Below are positions 26,497 to 35,410 of a stretch of 64,000 bases of DNA, one piece after another. The DNA comes from Azospirillum brasilense. Lineage in GTDB: Bacteria > Pseudomonadota > Alphaproteobacteria > Azospirillales > Azospirillaceae. A program made the position numbers and the translations under genes. The stretch covers positions 87,197 through 151,196 of the forward strand of contig NZ_QLKQ01000004.1 in assembly GCF_003349955.1 (NCBI RefSeq), in the 5' to 3' direction. Position 1 is the stretch's first letter. The number at the start of each line of letters is the position of its first letter. The notes under the pieces are model-generated. The model did not search any database. It saw only the letters and a program-made list of their open reading frames with translations, and was not told where the DNA came from.

Positions 26497-26844
26497 GTGA
26501 TCAAGCGCGTTGAGAAGACCAAGATCATGCACCGCGTCGTCGTCAGCAACGGCATCGCCTTCCTCGGCGGCATCATCGCCGACGACGTCAGCGTCGGCAT
26601 GCGGGAGCAGACCGCCCAGATCTGCAAAAAGCTCGACGCCGTGCTCGCCATGGCCGGCACGGACAAGACGAAGCTGCTGTCCGCCCAGCTCTTCATCACC
26701 GACATGAAGGCCAAGGACGGCATGAACGCCGCGTGGCTGGAGTGGCTGAACGGCGACGACCTGCCGGCCCGCGCCACCATCGGCGTTGCCGACCTGGGCG
26801 ACCCGTCGATCCTGATCGAGGTCGTGGTGACGGCGGCCATTTAA
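26497..26844 (+). CDS. RidA family imine/enamine deaminase (copy 2)
   Basis: Second RidA/YjgF-type protein, 115 residues, diverged from copy 1 about 1.2 kb upstream. Motifs: VVSNGIAFLGGIIADD, VLAMAGTDKTKLLSAQLFITD and LPARATIGVADLGDPSILIEV with the catalytic-site Arg. Start GTG 26497 with GGGAGAG upstream. Two non-identical RidA genes in one amine-oxidation operon suggest that two chemically different imines arise. Confidence 0.85.
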   Translation: MIKRVEKTKIMHRVVVSNGIAFLGGIIADDVSVGMREQTAQICKKLDAVLAMAGTDKTKLLSAQLFITDMKAKDGMNAAWLEWLNGDDLPARATIGVADLGDPSILIEVVVTAAI

Positions 26845-26861
26845 CAATCCGCTGAAACGAA

Positions 26862-26902
26862 CGGGGGCGCCCGGCACCGTCATGGTGCGGCGGGCGCCCC
26901 CG
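26862..26902. terminator. strong stem-loop between convergent genes
   Basis: CGGGGGCGCCCG (26862-26873) pairs perfectly with CGGGCGCCCCCG (26891-26902); an inner GCACC/GGTGC stem closes a GTCAT loop. It lies between the RidA stop and the TerC-family stop on the other strand and can serve both directions. Confidence 0.7.
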
Positions 26903-26928
26903 GTCAACGAGCCCGTCCGTGTTCGGCG

Positions 26929-27600
26929 TTATGCCATGTGGCGCAGGACTTCGTTGCTGCCGCGCCAGATCATGTCGAGCGCGACGTAGGAGATGATGGC
27001 GAGGCCGACCCAGCCGATCCAGCGGTGCTTGTGCAGCACATGCGCGATCATGTTGGCGGCGGCACCCATCAGGACGACCGACAGGACCAGACCGATCACC
27101 AGGATGGTCGGGTGTTCCTTGGCCGCACCGGCCACCGCCAGCACGTTGTCGAGCGACATCGACACGTCCGCCACCACGATCTGCCAGATGGCAGCGCCGA
27201 AGGTGGTGGCCCCCGCCGCCGCGACGGCGGCGTTGCCCGCCACGCCGGCGGTGACGGTGCCCGAGGGGTCGGGCGCGTCCATCGCCTCGTCGGGGGCGAT
27301 CTCGTCGGCGCCGTGGCTGCGCAGCTCGCGGAACATCTTCCAGCACACCCACAGCAGCAGGACGCCGCCCGCCAGGGTCAGGCCGATGATGGCGAGGAGC
27401 TGGGTGGTGATGAGGGCGAAGAACACGCGCAGCCCCATGGCGGCGGCGATTCCCCAGAAGATGACCTTGCGGCGCTGGGCCAGCGGCACCGCCGCGGCGG
27501 CCATGCCGACCACGATGGCGTTGTCGCCGGCCAGGACGAGGTCGATGGCGATGACTTGGAGCAGCGCGGCGAGCGCTTCGGCTGTGAACAGATCGGTCAT
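26929..27600 (-). CDS. TerC family integral membrane protein
   Basis: Polytopic inner-membrane protein of 223 residues in the TerC/YjbE family, linked to manganese or other cation homeostasis and export in some bacteria. Seven hydrophobic segments; the family's acidic membrane motifs are visible in IDLVLAGDNAIVVGMAA (first helix) and IVVADVSMSLDNVLAVAGAA (about 135-155). I chose ATG 27600, where the TerC homology starts; the open 41-codon extension upstream is not conserved in character. It converges on the amine-oxidation operon and is unrelated to it. Confidence 0.85.
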   Translation of the reverse strand: MTDLFTAEALAALLQVIAIDLVLAGDNAIVVGMAAAAVPLAQRRKVIFWGIAAAMGLRVFFALITTQLLAIIGLTLAGGVLLLWVCWKMFRELRSHGADEIAPDEAMDAPDPSGTVTAGVAGNAAVAAAGATTFGAAIWQIVVADVSMSLDNVLAVAGAAKEHPTILVIGLVLSVVLMGAAANMIAHVLHKHRWIGWVGLAIISYVALDMIWRGSNEVLRHMA

Positions 27601-27721
27601 GCGGTGCCTTCCTCTAGCATAGGGCAAGAGAGCAGCACCCACGGGCGGAACCAGGCACGCGGCGGAAACGCTGCCGGCAGGGGCGGGCGGGGGCCACTCT
27701 GTATGTCTCCAGTCCGACATC

Positions 27722-27738
27722 ACAGTTCAGGGAACTGT
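27722..27738. promoter_or_regulatory. operator-like palindrome upstream of the TerC gene
   Basis: ACAGTTC-AGG-GAACTGT, a perfect 17-base inverted repeat 122 bases before the TerC start. It could be a regulator site or a small RNA hairpin in the leader. No match to the yybP-ykoY manganese riboswitch could be made by eye. Confidence 0.4.
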
Positions 27739-27837
27739 CAGAGGGGCCCGGCCTGGTAAGCCGGTCTTTATACCAACACGCCGGACTCCACCACTTCGCT
27801 TTCGCCGGGGCGGCCATGCGATCCTGTGCGGGGTGGG

Positions 27838-27867
27838 ACGGCACGCCCTTGGACGTGGGCGTGCCGT
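27838..27867. terminator. stem-loop downstream of the GH31 gene
   Basis: ACGGCACGCCC, eight bases, GGGCGTGCCGT: perfect 11-bp arms, 24 bases beyond the GH31 stop on the minus strand. It lacks a clear T-tract but is well placed as the 3' end of the glycosidase/TRAP operon. Confidence 0.6.
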
Positions 27868-27890
27868 TTGGCCCGTTCAGAGGGGCCCGG

Positions 27891-30269
27891 TCAGAGAGGC
27901 AGGCTGCCGACCGGCGTGCCGTCCGCCGTCTCGACGGACAGGGAGGTCCAGCGCGGCGCCCGGCCGCCGCTGCGGCTCACCGACAGCGAGGCCGCGTCCG
28001 TGCCGGTGACGGTCAGCAGGCAGACGAACTCGTCGCGGCACACGCTCTCCCCGTCGTCGTCGAACAGGGTCAGCGGGGCGTAGCCCTCCGGTCCGGGGAA
28101 GCAGCGGACGGTCAACGGACCCTCCGCCCAGGAGGGGGCGGGGCCGAGCGGCAGCAGCGTTCCCGCCCGGACGAAGGCCGGGGCCACGCCCAGCGGCGCC
28201 GCCACGGTGACGCGCGCGCCGCCGTCGTAGCGTTGTCCGTCGCGCAGATCGTACCAGCCGCCGGGCACCGCCGGCAGCCAGACCTCCAGCTCGGTCCGGC
28301 CGGGGTCGAGGACCGGGGCGACGAGCAGCCGGTCGCCGACCATGGTGCTGTCCTCCTCCCCGTAGGCCTCGGGCTGGTCGGGGAAGTCGTAGAACAGCGG
28401 CCGCATCACCGGTTCATGGTCGCGGTGCGCCCGCCACAGCAGCGTGTAGAGCAGCGGCACCAGCCGCTCGCGCCAGTCGAGCGCGGCCTTCACCTGGGGC
28501 AGCAGCTCCGGGTAGGTCCAGGGCTCGGTGACGCTGCCGTCGTCGTTCCAGGAATGGATGGTGAAGCGCGGCCACCACACCGCCTGCTCGATCCAGCGCA
28601 TCAGCAGTTCCGGCTCCGGACGGGGACCGGCGAAGCCGCCCACGTCGTGGCCGTAGTCGAACAGGCCCGACAGGCTGAAGCCGTGGCCCATGCGCAGGTT
28701 CCAGCGCAGCGTCTTCCAGCTCGTCCGGTTGTCGCCCGACCAGGTCTGCACATAGCGCTGGAGGCCCGGCCCGCCGGAGCGCGAGATCAGGTAAGGGCGC
28801 TTGTCCGGCGCGTGCGCCACCTGGGCCAGATGCGAGGCGCGGATCATCAGATGGGTCTGCACCGGGCGCAGAGTCGCCATCGTGCCGCCATGGCCGTTGA
28901 CGTCGCAGACCGCCGCGTCGTCCCAGATCTCGAACTCGTTGTTGTCGTTCCAGGTCGAGCCGATGCCGCGCTCCAGCAGCTCCTTCGTGACGTTCGCCAT
29001 CCACCAGCGCGTGGTCGCCGGGTTGGTGAAGTCGAGATAGGCGCCGTCGCCGCCCCAGAACTGGGTGATCTGCGGGGCGTCCGGGGCGTCGCTGTCGCGC
29101 ACGAAGCCGCCGAAGCCCTGGACCTCGGCGAATTTCGGATGGTCGTCGAGCAGCGCCGGCTTGATGTTGGCGACGAGATGGACGCCGGCCTCGGCGAACT
29201 TGGCGGTGACCGCCTCCGGCTCGGGGAACTTGTCGCGGTTCCAGTGGAAGACGTAGCGCTTGTCGCCGATCATCGTGTAGCCGGACGACATCTGGAACGA
29301 GCCGCAGGGCAGGCCGTGCTCCTTCAGCGCGTCGAGGAATCCCAGCAGCCGCACCCCGGCGTCCGGCGCGTCGGTGTACTGCATGGTCGACCCGGAATAG
29401 CTGATCGCCCAGCGCGGCCGGAAGGAGGTGCGGCCGGTCAGGGCGGTGAAGTTCGCCACGACCTGCGGGATGCTCGGCCCGAACAGGACGTAGCAGTCGA
29501 GGTCGCCGTCCGACGCCTCGAAGCGGATGAAGTCGCCGTGGTAGGCGTCGATGGTCTGGCCCAGATCGAAAAGGCCGCGCGACAGGTTGTCGTAGAAGAC
29601 GCCGACCGCCGCCCCGCCGCGCTCCGGCCGCACGCTGAGGCAGAAGGGGATGTGTTTGTAGAGCGGGTCGCTGGTCTCGGCGTCGTAGCCGAGCGCGTCG
29701 GTCGTCCCCATGGCGAGACGCCGGCCGCGCTTGTCGGTGCCGCCGCTCTTGTCGCCGAAGCCGTGGTAGCGCTCCCCGGCGTGGCTGACCAGATGGTGGG
29801 CGAAGCGGGGGGAGCGGTCGTCGAACAGGTAGGGTTGGGTCGGCCGGTCGGCCAGGACGAGGCGCCAGCCGTCGCCCTCCGCCGCCGGCTCGTACCAGCG
29901 CAGCGCCAGGGGCGCGCGCTGGACGACGACGCGCCAGCCGGGGGTGGTGATCGTGACGCTGTCGGCGCTTTCCTCGATCGCCGCCGGAGTGCCGGGGAAG
30001 CCGGTCAGGTCGCGGCGGTCGCGCCCGTCGATGGGGTCGGCCAGCGCGGGGTCGGTCTGGCCCGACAGCTCGGGCGCCAGCGACCAGGTGCGCGGGGCGC
30101 GCAGCCCGGCGGGCCGCTCGATGAGGACGCGCGCCAGCGCCGGCCCCAGCGGGAACAGGGTCAGGCGGTAGCCGCGGTCGAGGTCGAAGGCGATTTCCCG
30201 GGGGCCGGCTTGCGCCCCGTCGCGGGATGGAGCGGGCGCAACGAGGGAGGCGCCGGTCAGCGTGCGCAT
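27891..30269 (-). CDS. GH31 alpha-glycosidase (alpha-xylosidase/alpha-glucosidase type)
   Basis: Glycoside hydrolase family 31 enzyme of 792 residues. The catalytic nucleophile Asp lies in STWNDNNEFEIWDD (about residue 442) and the acid/base Asp in TWSGDNRTSWKTLRWN (about 512); LFDYGHDVGGFAG and VWWPRFTIHSWNDD are further family motifs. There is an N-terminal galactose-mutarotase-like beta domain and C-terminal beta domains. No signal peptide, so it probably cleaves imported oligosaccharides in the cytoplasm. I chose ATG 30269 with CAGGAG upstream over the ATG at 30299. It is the last gene of the LacI-linked GH2/TRAP operon, fitting alpha-linked residues on a uronide-containing oligosaccharide. 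Exact sugar unknown. Confidence 0.85.
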   Translation of the reverse strand: MRTLTGASLVAPAPSRDGAQAGPREIAFDLDRGYRLTLFPLGPALARVLIERPAGLRAPRTWSLAPELSGQTDPALADPIDGRDRRDLTGFPGTPAAIEESADSVTITTPGWRVVVQRAPLALRWYEPAAEGDGWRLVLADRPTQPYLFDDRSPRFAHHLVSHAGERYHGFGDKSGGTDKRGRRLAMGTTDALGYDAETSDPLYKHIPFCLSVRPERGGAAVGVFYDNLSRGLFDLGQTIDAYHGDFIRFEASDGDLDCYVLFGPSIPQVVANFTALTGRTSFRPRWAISYSGSTMQYTDAPDAGVRLLGFLDALKEHGLPCGSFQMSSGYTMIGDKRYVFHWNRDKFPEPEAVTAKFAEAGVHLVANIKPALLDDHPKFAEVQGFGGFVRDSDAPDAPQITQFWGGDGAYLDFTNPATTRWWMANVTKELLERGIGSTWNDNNEFEIWDDAAVCDVNGHGGTMATLRPVQTHLMIRASHLAQVAHAPDKRPYLISRSGGPGLQRYVQTWSGDNRTSWKTLRWNLRMGHGFSLSGLFDYGHDVGGFAGPRPEPELLMRWIEQAVWWPRFTIHSWNDDGSVTEPWTYPELLPQVKAALDWRERLVPLLYTLLWRAHRDHEPVMRPLFYDFPDQPEAYGEEDSTMVGDRLLVAPVLDPGRTELEVWLPAVPGGWYDLRDGQRYDGGARVTVAAPLGVAPAFVRAGTLLPLGPAPSWAEGPLTVRCFPGPEGYAPLTLFDDDGESVCRDEFVCLLTVTGTDAASLSVSRSGGRAPRWTSLSVETADGTPVGSLPL

Positions 30270-30350
30270 GGCGCGTGAACTCCTGACGTCATGAGACATG
30301 AGGTTTAGGGGGAGCCGGGGCCCAGGGGCGGAACCCGGCTTGAGTCCCGC

Positions 30351-31652
30351 TTACTTGATGAGGCCGAACAGGCTGGGCAGCCAGAGCGACAGGCCGGGCA
30401 CGTAGGTGACGATCAGCAGCGCCGCCGTGCTCCAGGCGAAGAGGGGGATCAGCGGCCGGATCACCTGCTCGATCGACACGCGCGCCACGGCGCAGCCGAT
30501 GAACAGGGCGCTGCCGGTCGGCGGCGAGACGATGCCGAGCGACAGGTTGAACACCAGGATCACCCCGAAATGCACCGGATCCACCCCCAGCTCCACCAGC
30601 ACCGGCAGGAAGATCGGCGTGAAGATCAGGATGCCCGGCGTGATGTCGAGGAAGGTGCCCATCAGCAGCAGCACGATGTTGACCAGCAGCAGGGCGATGA
30701 TCCAGTTGCCGGACACCGACTGCACCCAGTCGCCGATGATCTGCGGAATCTCGGCCAGCGACATCACGTAGGCCATCGCCATGGAGGTGCCGACCATCAG
30801 CGCCACCACCGCCGTCGCCACGATGGTGTCGATCAGGATCTGCATGATGTCGTCCAGCGACAGCTCCCGATAGGCGAGCGCCAGGGCGAGCGCGTAGACG
30901 ACGGCGATGGCCGATCCCTCGGTCGCGGTGAAGATGCCGCCGACGATGCCGCCGATCACCACCACGATCAGCCCCAGGCTGGGCAGGGCGGACAGCATGG
31001 CGCGCGAGGACTGGGACAGGGTCGGGGAGGGCAGGCGGGCGTAGCCGCGCTTCTTCGCCATGATCCAGGCCGGGATCATCACCGACAGGCCGAGCAGGAT
31101 GCCCGGCAGGTAGCCGGCGACGAACAGCGCCGCGATGGAGGTGCCGCCCGACACCAGCGAATAGACGATGAAGGCGCCCGACGGCGGGATCAGCAGGCCG
31201 GTGATGCAGGAGGAGATGTTGACCGCCGCGGTGTAGCTGCGGTCGTAGCCGGCCTTGTCCATGGCCGGCTGCATGGTGCCGCCGATGGCCGAGGCGGCGG
31301 CCACCGCCGACCCCGACACGCAGCCGAACATCATGTTGGCGAGGATGGTGATCTGCGCCAGCGGTCCGGGCATCCAGCCGACGAAGACCTTGGCGCAGTC
31401 GATCAGGCGGCGGGCGATGCCGCCCCGGTTCATGATCGAGCCGGCCATGAAGAAGAAGGGGATCGCCAGCAGCGCGAAGCTGTCCAGGCCGGTGGCGATG
31501 CGCTGCGCCGTCACCGAGATCGCCGGCAGCGGCGGCATGATGGTCAGCAGCGCCGTGATCGAGGCGAGCCCGGTGGCATAGGAGATGGGAACGCCGAAGG
31601 CCAGAAAGGCGACGAAGGCGGCGCTGAGGACGAGGGCGGGGGAGAAGTCCAT
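30351..31652 (-). CDS. TRAP transporter large permease (DctM type), glucuronide operon
   Basis: Large membrane subunit of a tripartite ATP-independent periplasmic transporter, 433 residues with about 12 hydrophobic helices. Typical DctM stretches include FFFMAGSIMNRGGIARRLID, MFGCVSGSAVAAASAIGG and ILIFTPIFLPVLVELGVDP. It takes up the solute with sodium or protons. It follows the small-permease gene after a 147-base gap containing two hairpins, an unusual spacing for this pair. The operon context suggests a glucuronide or aldouronate as solute. Confidence 0.9.
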   Translation of the reverse strand: MDFSPALVLSAAFVAFLAFGVPISYATGLASITALLTIMPPLPAISVTAQRIATGLDSFALLAIPFFFMAGSIMNRGGIARRLIDCAKVFVGWMPGPLAQITILANMMFGCVSGSAVAAASAIGGTMQPAMDKAGYDRSYTAAVNISSCITGLLIPPSGAFIVYSLVSGGTSIAALFVAGYLPGILLGLSVMIPAWIMAKKRGYARLPSPTLSQSSRAMLSALPSLGLIVVVIGGIVGGIFTATEGSAIAVVYALALALAYRELSLDDIMQILIDTIVATAVVALMVGTSMAMAYVMSLAEIPQIIGDWVQSVSGNWIIALLLVNIVLLLMGTFLDITPGILIFTPIFLPVLVELGVDPVHFGVILVFNLSLGIVSPPTGSALFIGCAVARVSIEQVIRPLIPLFAWSTAALLIVTYVPGLSLWLPSLFGLIK

Positions 31653-31726
31653 GGCTGCGTTTCCGCGACGGAAGGGGTGGGCGTCATACCGACGGCACCT
31701 GAAGGCGCCGCCGGCATGACCCTCTC

Positions 31727-31748
31727 GATCAATGCCAAGGCATTGATC
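31727..31748. repeat. hairpin between TRAP small and large permease genes (1)
   Basis: GATCAATGCC-AA-GGCATTGATC, perfect 10-bp arms with a two-base loop, inside the operon between dctQ-type and dctM-type genes. Confidence 0.6.
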
Positions 31749-31760
31749 TGCCGGGTTTCA

Positions 31761-31797
31761 CGGCTGGAAAATGATGGAAGTGATCATTGTCCAGCCG
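31761..31797. repeat. hairpin between TRAP small and large permease genes (2)
   Basis: CGGCTGGAAAATGAT (31761-31775) pairs with ATCATTGTCCAGCCG (31783-31797) with one mismatch in 15. It ends three bases before the stop codon of the small-permease gene. It looks like an extragenic palindromic element that moved into the operon or a partial attenuator. Confidence 0.6.
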
Positions 31798-31799
31798 TA

Positions 31800-32309
31800 T
31801 CAGTCGAGCGAGACGGCGTGGCTGGTCACGCCCGGCCCTTCGCGCAGGCTCTCCATCAGGGCGATGACCATGTAGATCAGGGTCAGCACGCCGGACAGCG
31901 GGATCACCGCGTAGACCATCCACATCGGCAGCTGGAGCGCCGGCGTGACTTGGCCGAGCGTGCGCGCCTTGTCCACCAGCAGCCAGCCGCCGCCGCACAG
32001 GATCGTCACGGTGAACAGGGCGACCAGCGCCGCGATGGCGATCTCGACGCCGCACCGCGGCCGGGCCGGCAGAAGGTCCACCAGCCCGGTGATGGCGATG
32101 TGGCCGCGCTTGCCCAGCACATAGGCCGAGCCCAGCAGGCTGACCCAGATGAAGGCGAAGCGGGCGATCTCGTCCGTCGCCGACGTCGAGACGTTGAGCG
32201 CGTAGCGGGCGACGACCTGCCACACCACGCAGCCCAGCATGGCGACCGTCAGCGGGATCGTGATGGCGAGCACGAGGCGGTCGAGCGCGCGGTGGATGGA
32301 TGCCAGCAT
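31800..32309 (-). CDS. TRAP transporter small permease (DctQ type), glucuronide operon
   Basis: Small four-helix membrane subunit of 169 residues pairing with the large permease encoded downstream. Typical DctQ features: LAITIPLTVAMLGCVVWQVVARY, EIARFAFIWVSLLGSAYVLGKRGHIAIT and two later helices. AGGAG lies upstream of ATG 32309. The binding-protein gene precedes it by 41 bases. Confidence 0.88.
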   Translation of the reverse strand: MLASIHRALDRLVLAITIPLTVAMLGCVVWQVVARYALNVSTSATDEIARFAFIWVSLLGSAYVLGKRGHIAITGLVDLLPARPRCGVEIAIAALVALFTVTILCGGGWLLVDKARTLGQVTPALQLPMWMVYAVIPLSGVLTLIYMVIALMESLREGPGVTSHAVSLD

Positions 32310-32350
32310 GGGGGCGCTCCTCTGTTTCGACGCGGCGGGCGGGCGGGGTC

Positions 32351-33346
32351 TTACTTGACCGCCTGGATGCGGTCGGCGAGGGTGGCCAGCGCCGGGGTGG
32401 CCTTCAGGTCGTCGTACATGGGCTGCACCACCTGACGGTAGGCGGCCTTGTCGGCGTCGACGAACTTCACGCCCATCTTCGCCGCCTCGCCCTCGGCCTT
32501 CTCCAGCTCGGCCGCCCAGCGGGCGTTGTGGGCCTTGGCGCTGTCGCGGGCGGCCTGGCGCAGAAGCTCCTGCTGCTCCGGCTTCAGGCGGTCCAGCGTC
32601 GCGGTGGCGACCAGCACCACGTCGGGCACGCGGGTGTGCTCGTCGCGGGTGTAGACCTTCATCACCTCGCCGTGGCGGGCCAGCGTCAGGGCGGTCACGT
32701 TGTTCTCGGCCCCGTCGACGACGCCGGACTGCAGGGCCGTGTAGACCTCGCCCCAGGCCAGCGGGGTGGCGGTGGCGCCCAGCAGGTTGATCATGCGGGT
32801 GGCGATCGGTCCGGGCTGGACGCGGACCTTCAGGCCCTTCAGATCCTCCGGCTTGGCCAGCGGCTTGTTGGCGTAGAAGCTGCGCGTGCCGTTGTCGTAA
32901 TAGGCGAGACCGACGAAGGCCTTGGCGCGGCTGGAGGCCAGGACCTCGTCGCCCACCGCGCCCTCGACCACCTTGAAGAAATGGTCGTTGTCGCGGAACA
33001 GGAAGGGCATGTCGTAGACGCCGAAGCTCGGCTCGAAGGCGGCGAGCGGCGAGGCGTTGGCGTGCACGAGGTCGAGCGCGCCGTTCTGCATCTGCTCGAT
33101 CAGTTCGCGCTGCTGGCCGAGCTGGCCGGCGGGGAACACCTTGATGTCCAGCTCGCCCTTGCTGCGCTCGCGCACCAGCTTGGCGAACTCGTCCAGCGAG
33201 ACGTCCACCGGGTGGCCCTTAGCCAGCCCATGGCCGAGGCGCAGCGTGGTCTTGGCGGCGGCCGGGCCGGCGACGAGGGTCAGGCCCATGACGGCGGCGA
33301 CGGCGGTGGCGAGAAGGGCGGCGTGACGACGGTTCAACGCGAACAT
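32351..33346 (-). CDS. TRAP transporter substrate-binding protein (DctP type), glucuronide operon
   Basis: Periplasmic receptor of 331 residues, with a signal peptide (MFALNRRHAALLATAVAAVM, cleavage near PAAAKT) and mature start TTLRLGHGLAKGHPVDVSLDEFA. The conserved Arg that grips the ligand carboxylate lies near GLKVRVQPGPIATRMINLLGATATPL, fitting an acidic ligand such as a glucuronide. It lies 14 bases after the GH2 gene. Confidence 0.88.
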   Translation of the reverse strand: MFALNRRHAALLATAVAAVMGLTLVAGPAAAKTTLRLGHGLAKGHPVDVSLDEFAKLVRERSKGELDIKVFPAGQLGQQRELIEQMQNGALDLVHANASPLAAFEPSFGVYDMPFLFRDNDHFFKVVEGAVGDEVLASSRAKAFVGLAYYDNGTRSFYANKPLAKPEDLKGLKVRVQPGPIATRMINLLGATATPLAWGEVYTALQSGVVDGAENNVTALTLARHGEVMKVYTRDEHTRVPDVVLVATATLDRLKPEQQELLRQAARDSAKAHNARWAAELEKAEGEAAKMGVKFVDADKAAYRQVVQPMYDDLKATPALATLADRIQAVK

Positions 33347-33360
33347 GACGGTTCCTCCGG

Positions 33361-35205
33361 TTATCGTGATTTGGCTGAATCGGTGCGCGGCGATGCGGGC
33401 GCGTCGGCATCGGCCATCGCCCGGTAATGGTCCGCAAGGACGGCGAAGGCGCGCTTGCGGGTGGTCTTGTCCTCGGCGATCAGCCCCTTGCGGTTCCAGC
33501 CGCGCTGGAAGGCGGTCTGCCGCCGCTCGGTGCGGAAGTCGTAGAGAACCCAGGGGGTCATCCCGCGCACGTAGGGGGCGGTGGCGAGGATGGCGAGCTG
33601 CTCGCGGTAGACCGCCTCCTGGCAGTCCTCGGTGAAGAGGTCGCGCGGGCCGCCGCGCAAGCCCGCCACCGCGTCGGCGCCGAATTCGGAGATGATCACC
33701 GGCTTGCCGGGGGCGGAGTTGGCGAGCAGCCGGCGCAGCCCGTCGAAGGAGGGCTCGTACCAGCCGAAATACTCGTTGAGGCCGATCACGTCGAGATGGT
33801 CGGCCAGCCGGTCGGCGATGGCGAAGCGCTCGCGGTCGATCAGGCAGGCCGCCGTCACCAGCCGCGTCGGGTCCAGTTGGCGGGCCAGGGCGGCCAGCCG
33901 CGCCATGAAGGACAGGCGGGCGTCGGTGTCGGCGTTCTCGTTGCCGACGCCCCACAGGATCGTGCTGGCCCGGTTGCGGTCGCGGGCGATCAGCTCGGCG
34001 AGCTGATTCGCGGCGTCCTCGTAGGTGTCGGGGTTGGCGAAGTCGATGGCCCAGTAGACGGGAATCTCCGACCACAGCATCAGCCCGACCTCGTCGGCGA
34101 TGGCCGCCGCCCGCGGGTCGTGCGGGTAGTGGGCGAGCCGCAGGAAGTTGCAGCCCAGCGCCTTGGCGTCGGCGTAGCGGCGACGGATGTCCGCCTCGTC
34201 GCTGGTCTTGCCGAGCGTGAGGTCGTCCTCATGGACCGAGACGCCGCGCAGCGTGATGTCGCGCCCGTTGAGGAGGATGCGCTCGCCCGCCACGGCGATC
34301 TCACGGAAACCGACGCGGTCGGCCACGCAATCGCTGCCGAAGCGCAGGGTGACGCCGTAGAGGCGCGGCGAGTCCGGAGACCACAGCTCCGGGGCGAGGT
34401 CGAACTCCACCCGCCCGCGCCCGGCCGTGACGGGGATGGGGGAGGGCGGCAGCAGCCCGTCGATGGCGACGGTGGCGGTGCCGTCCACCGGGTCGGACAG
34501 GGTGACGTCCACGGCGACGCGGCGGAAGCCGCTGCTCGGCACCAGAGCCACGCCGAAGTCCCGGATGAACAGCGCGGGCAGCCGCAGCAGGGCGACGGAG
34601 CGGTAGAGGCCGCCGTAGTTGAACCAGTCGGTGTGGCGCATCGGCACCCGGTCGGTCCGGCGCGCGTTGTCGACCTGGATCTGGAGACGGTTGGGGCCGG
34701 GGCGCAGATGCCCGGTCAGCTCGACGCAGAAGGGCGTCGAGGCGCCGCGGTGCGCGCCGAGGAACTGACCGTTCAGGAAGACGCGCGCCTCATAGGCGGC
34801 GGCGCCGATGTGCAGGACGGTGCGTTCCCCGGCCTCGCCGGGTGTGTGGTCCAGCGTCCGCGTGTACCAGACGCCGCCCTCGTAATGCCGCCACTCCGGG
34901 CGCAGCATGTTCCAGCAGGCGGGGACCGGGGCGGTCTGCCACGCGCCGTCGTCGTAATCGCGCGGGGCGGTCCACTCCGAGGCCGGCACCGGCTCGTCGG
35001 CGTACCATGCCTGGCGCAGCCCCTCGTCGTGGGGGTCGATGGCGAAGCACCAGTCGCCGTCCAGCGACTCGACGGCACGCCCGGCGACGGTCACCAGGGC
35101 CGCGGCGTCCACCCGCCCGCGGGCGAAGGCGTCGGCGTAAGCTTCGTCATGAAGATGGTCGTAAGGGTCAACGACCGTGGCGCGGTCGGCGCCTTCGGCT
35201 GTCAT
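33361..35205 (-). CDS. beta-glucuronidase (GH2 family)
   Basis: Glycoside hydrolase family 2 enzyme of 614 residues: sugar-binding jelly-roll (about 30-200), immunoglobulin-like domain (about 200-300), TIM barrel (about 300-600). The acid/base Glu is in WGVGNENAD (about 419) and the nucleophile Glu in VIISEFGADA (about 505). Near the C-terminus GWNRKGLIAED contains the N-x-K motif (about 571) that binds the carboxylate in true beta-glucuronidases, which favours a glucuronide over a galactoside. No signal peptide. AGGGAGAGG precedes ATG 35205. First gene of the operon, divergent from a LacI regulator. Confidence 0.85.
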   Translation of the reverse strand: MTAEGADRATVVDPYDHLHDEAYADAFARGRVDAAALVTVAGRAVESLDGDWCFAIDPHDEGLRQAWYADEPVPASEWTAPRDYDDGAWQTAPVPACWNMLRPEWRHYEGGVWYTRTLDHTPGEAGERTVLHIGAAAYEARVFLNGQFLGAHRGASTPFCVELTGHLRPGPNRLQIQVDNARRTDRVPMRHTDWFNYGGLYRSVALLRLPALFIRDFGVALVPSSGFRRVAVDVTLSDPVDGTATVAIDGLLPPSPIPVTAGRGRVEFDLAPELWSPDSPRLYGVTLRFGSDCVADRVGFREIAVAGERILLNGRDITLRGVSVHEDDLTLGKTSDEADIRRRYADAKALGCNFLRLAHYPHDPRAAAIADEVGLMLWSEIPVYWAIDFANPDTYEDAANQLAELIARDRNRASTILWGVGNENADTDARLSFMARLAALARQLDPTRLVTAACLIDRERFAIADRLADHLDVIGLNEYFGWYEPSFDGLRRLLANSAPGKPVIISEFGADAVAGLRGGPRDLFTEDCQEAVYREQLAILATAPYVRGMTPWVLYDFRTERRQTAFQRGWNRKGLIAEDKTTRKRAFAVLADHYRAMADADAPASPRTDSAKSR

Positions 35206-35304
35206 GAGCGTCCTCTCCCTCGTCTTTTTTCCGCGCCCGCCTCGTGGAGGGGCGTGGTGGGCCATTCGTCCGTCCCTCGGCGTCGATAGCGATATCACCA
35301 CCGA

Positions 35305-35320
35305 GGGAAATCGATTACCC
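35305..35320. promoter_or_regulatory. LacI-family operator candidate
   Basis: GGGAAATCGATTACCC: a 16-base site symmetric about a central CG with a single mismatched pair, as is usual for LacI-family operators. It lies 100 bases before the GH2 start and about 90 before the LacI start, in an AT-richer stretch, placed to control both. Confidence 0.55.
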
Positions 35321-35410
35321 TTGCCGAAACAATAGGCGGGCGTGCATCTCTACGCAACCGGTTTTCACGCCGCCGCCCACCGCCAACCCTCTTGCGCAGA
35401 CCGAGGTGCC

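Noticed and set aside
27601..27780. Possible yybP-ykoY manganese riboswitch before the TerC-family gene
   Set aside because: TerC genes often have one, but the conserved 5' and 3' elements could not be matched by eye; only a simple palindrome is present.
27816..30278. Long plus-strand open frame opposite the GH31 gene
   Set aside because: Antisense shadow; the minus strand has the GH31 catalytic motifs.
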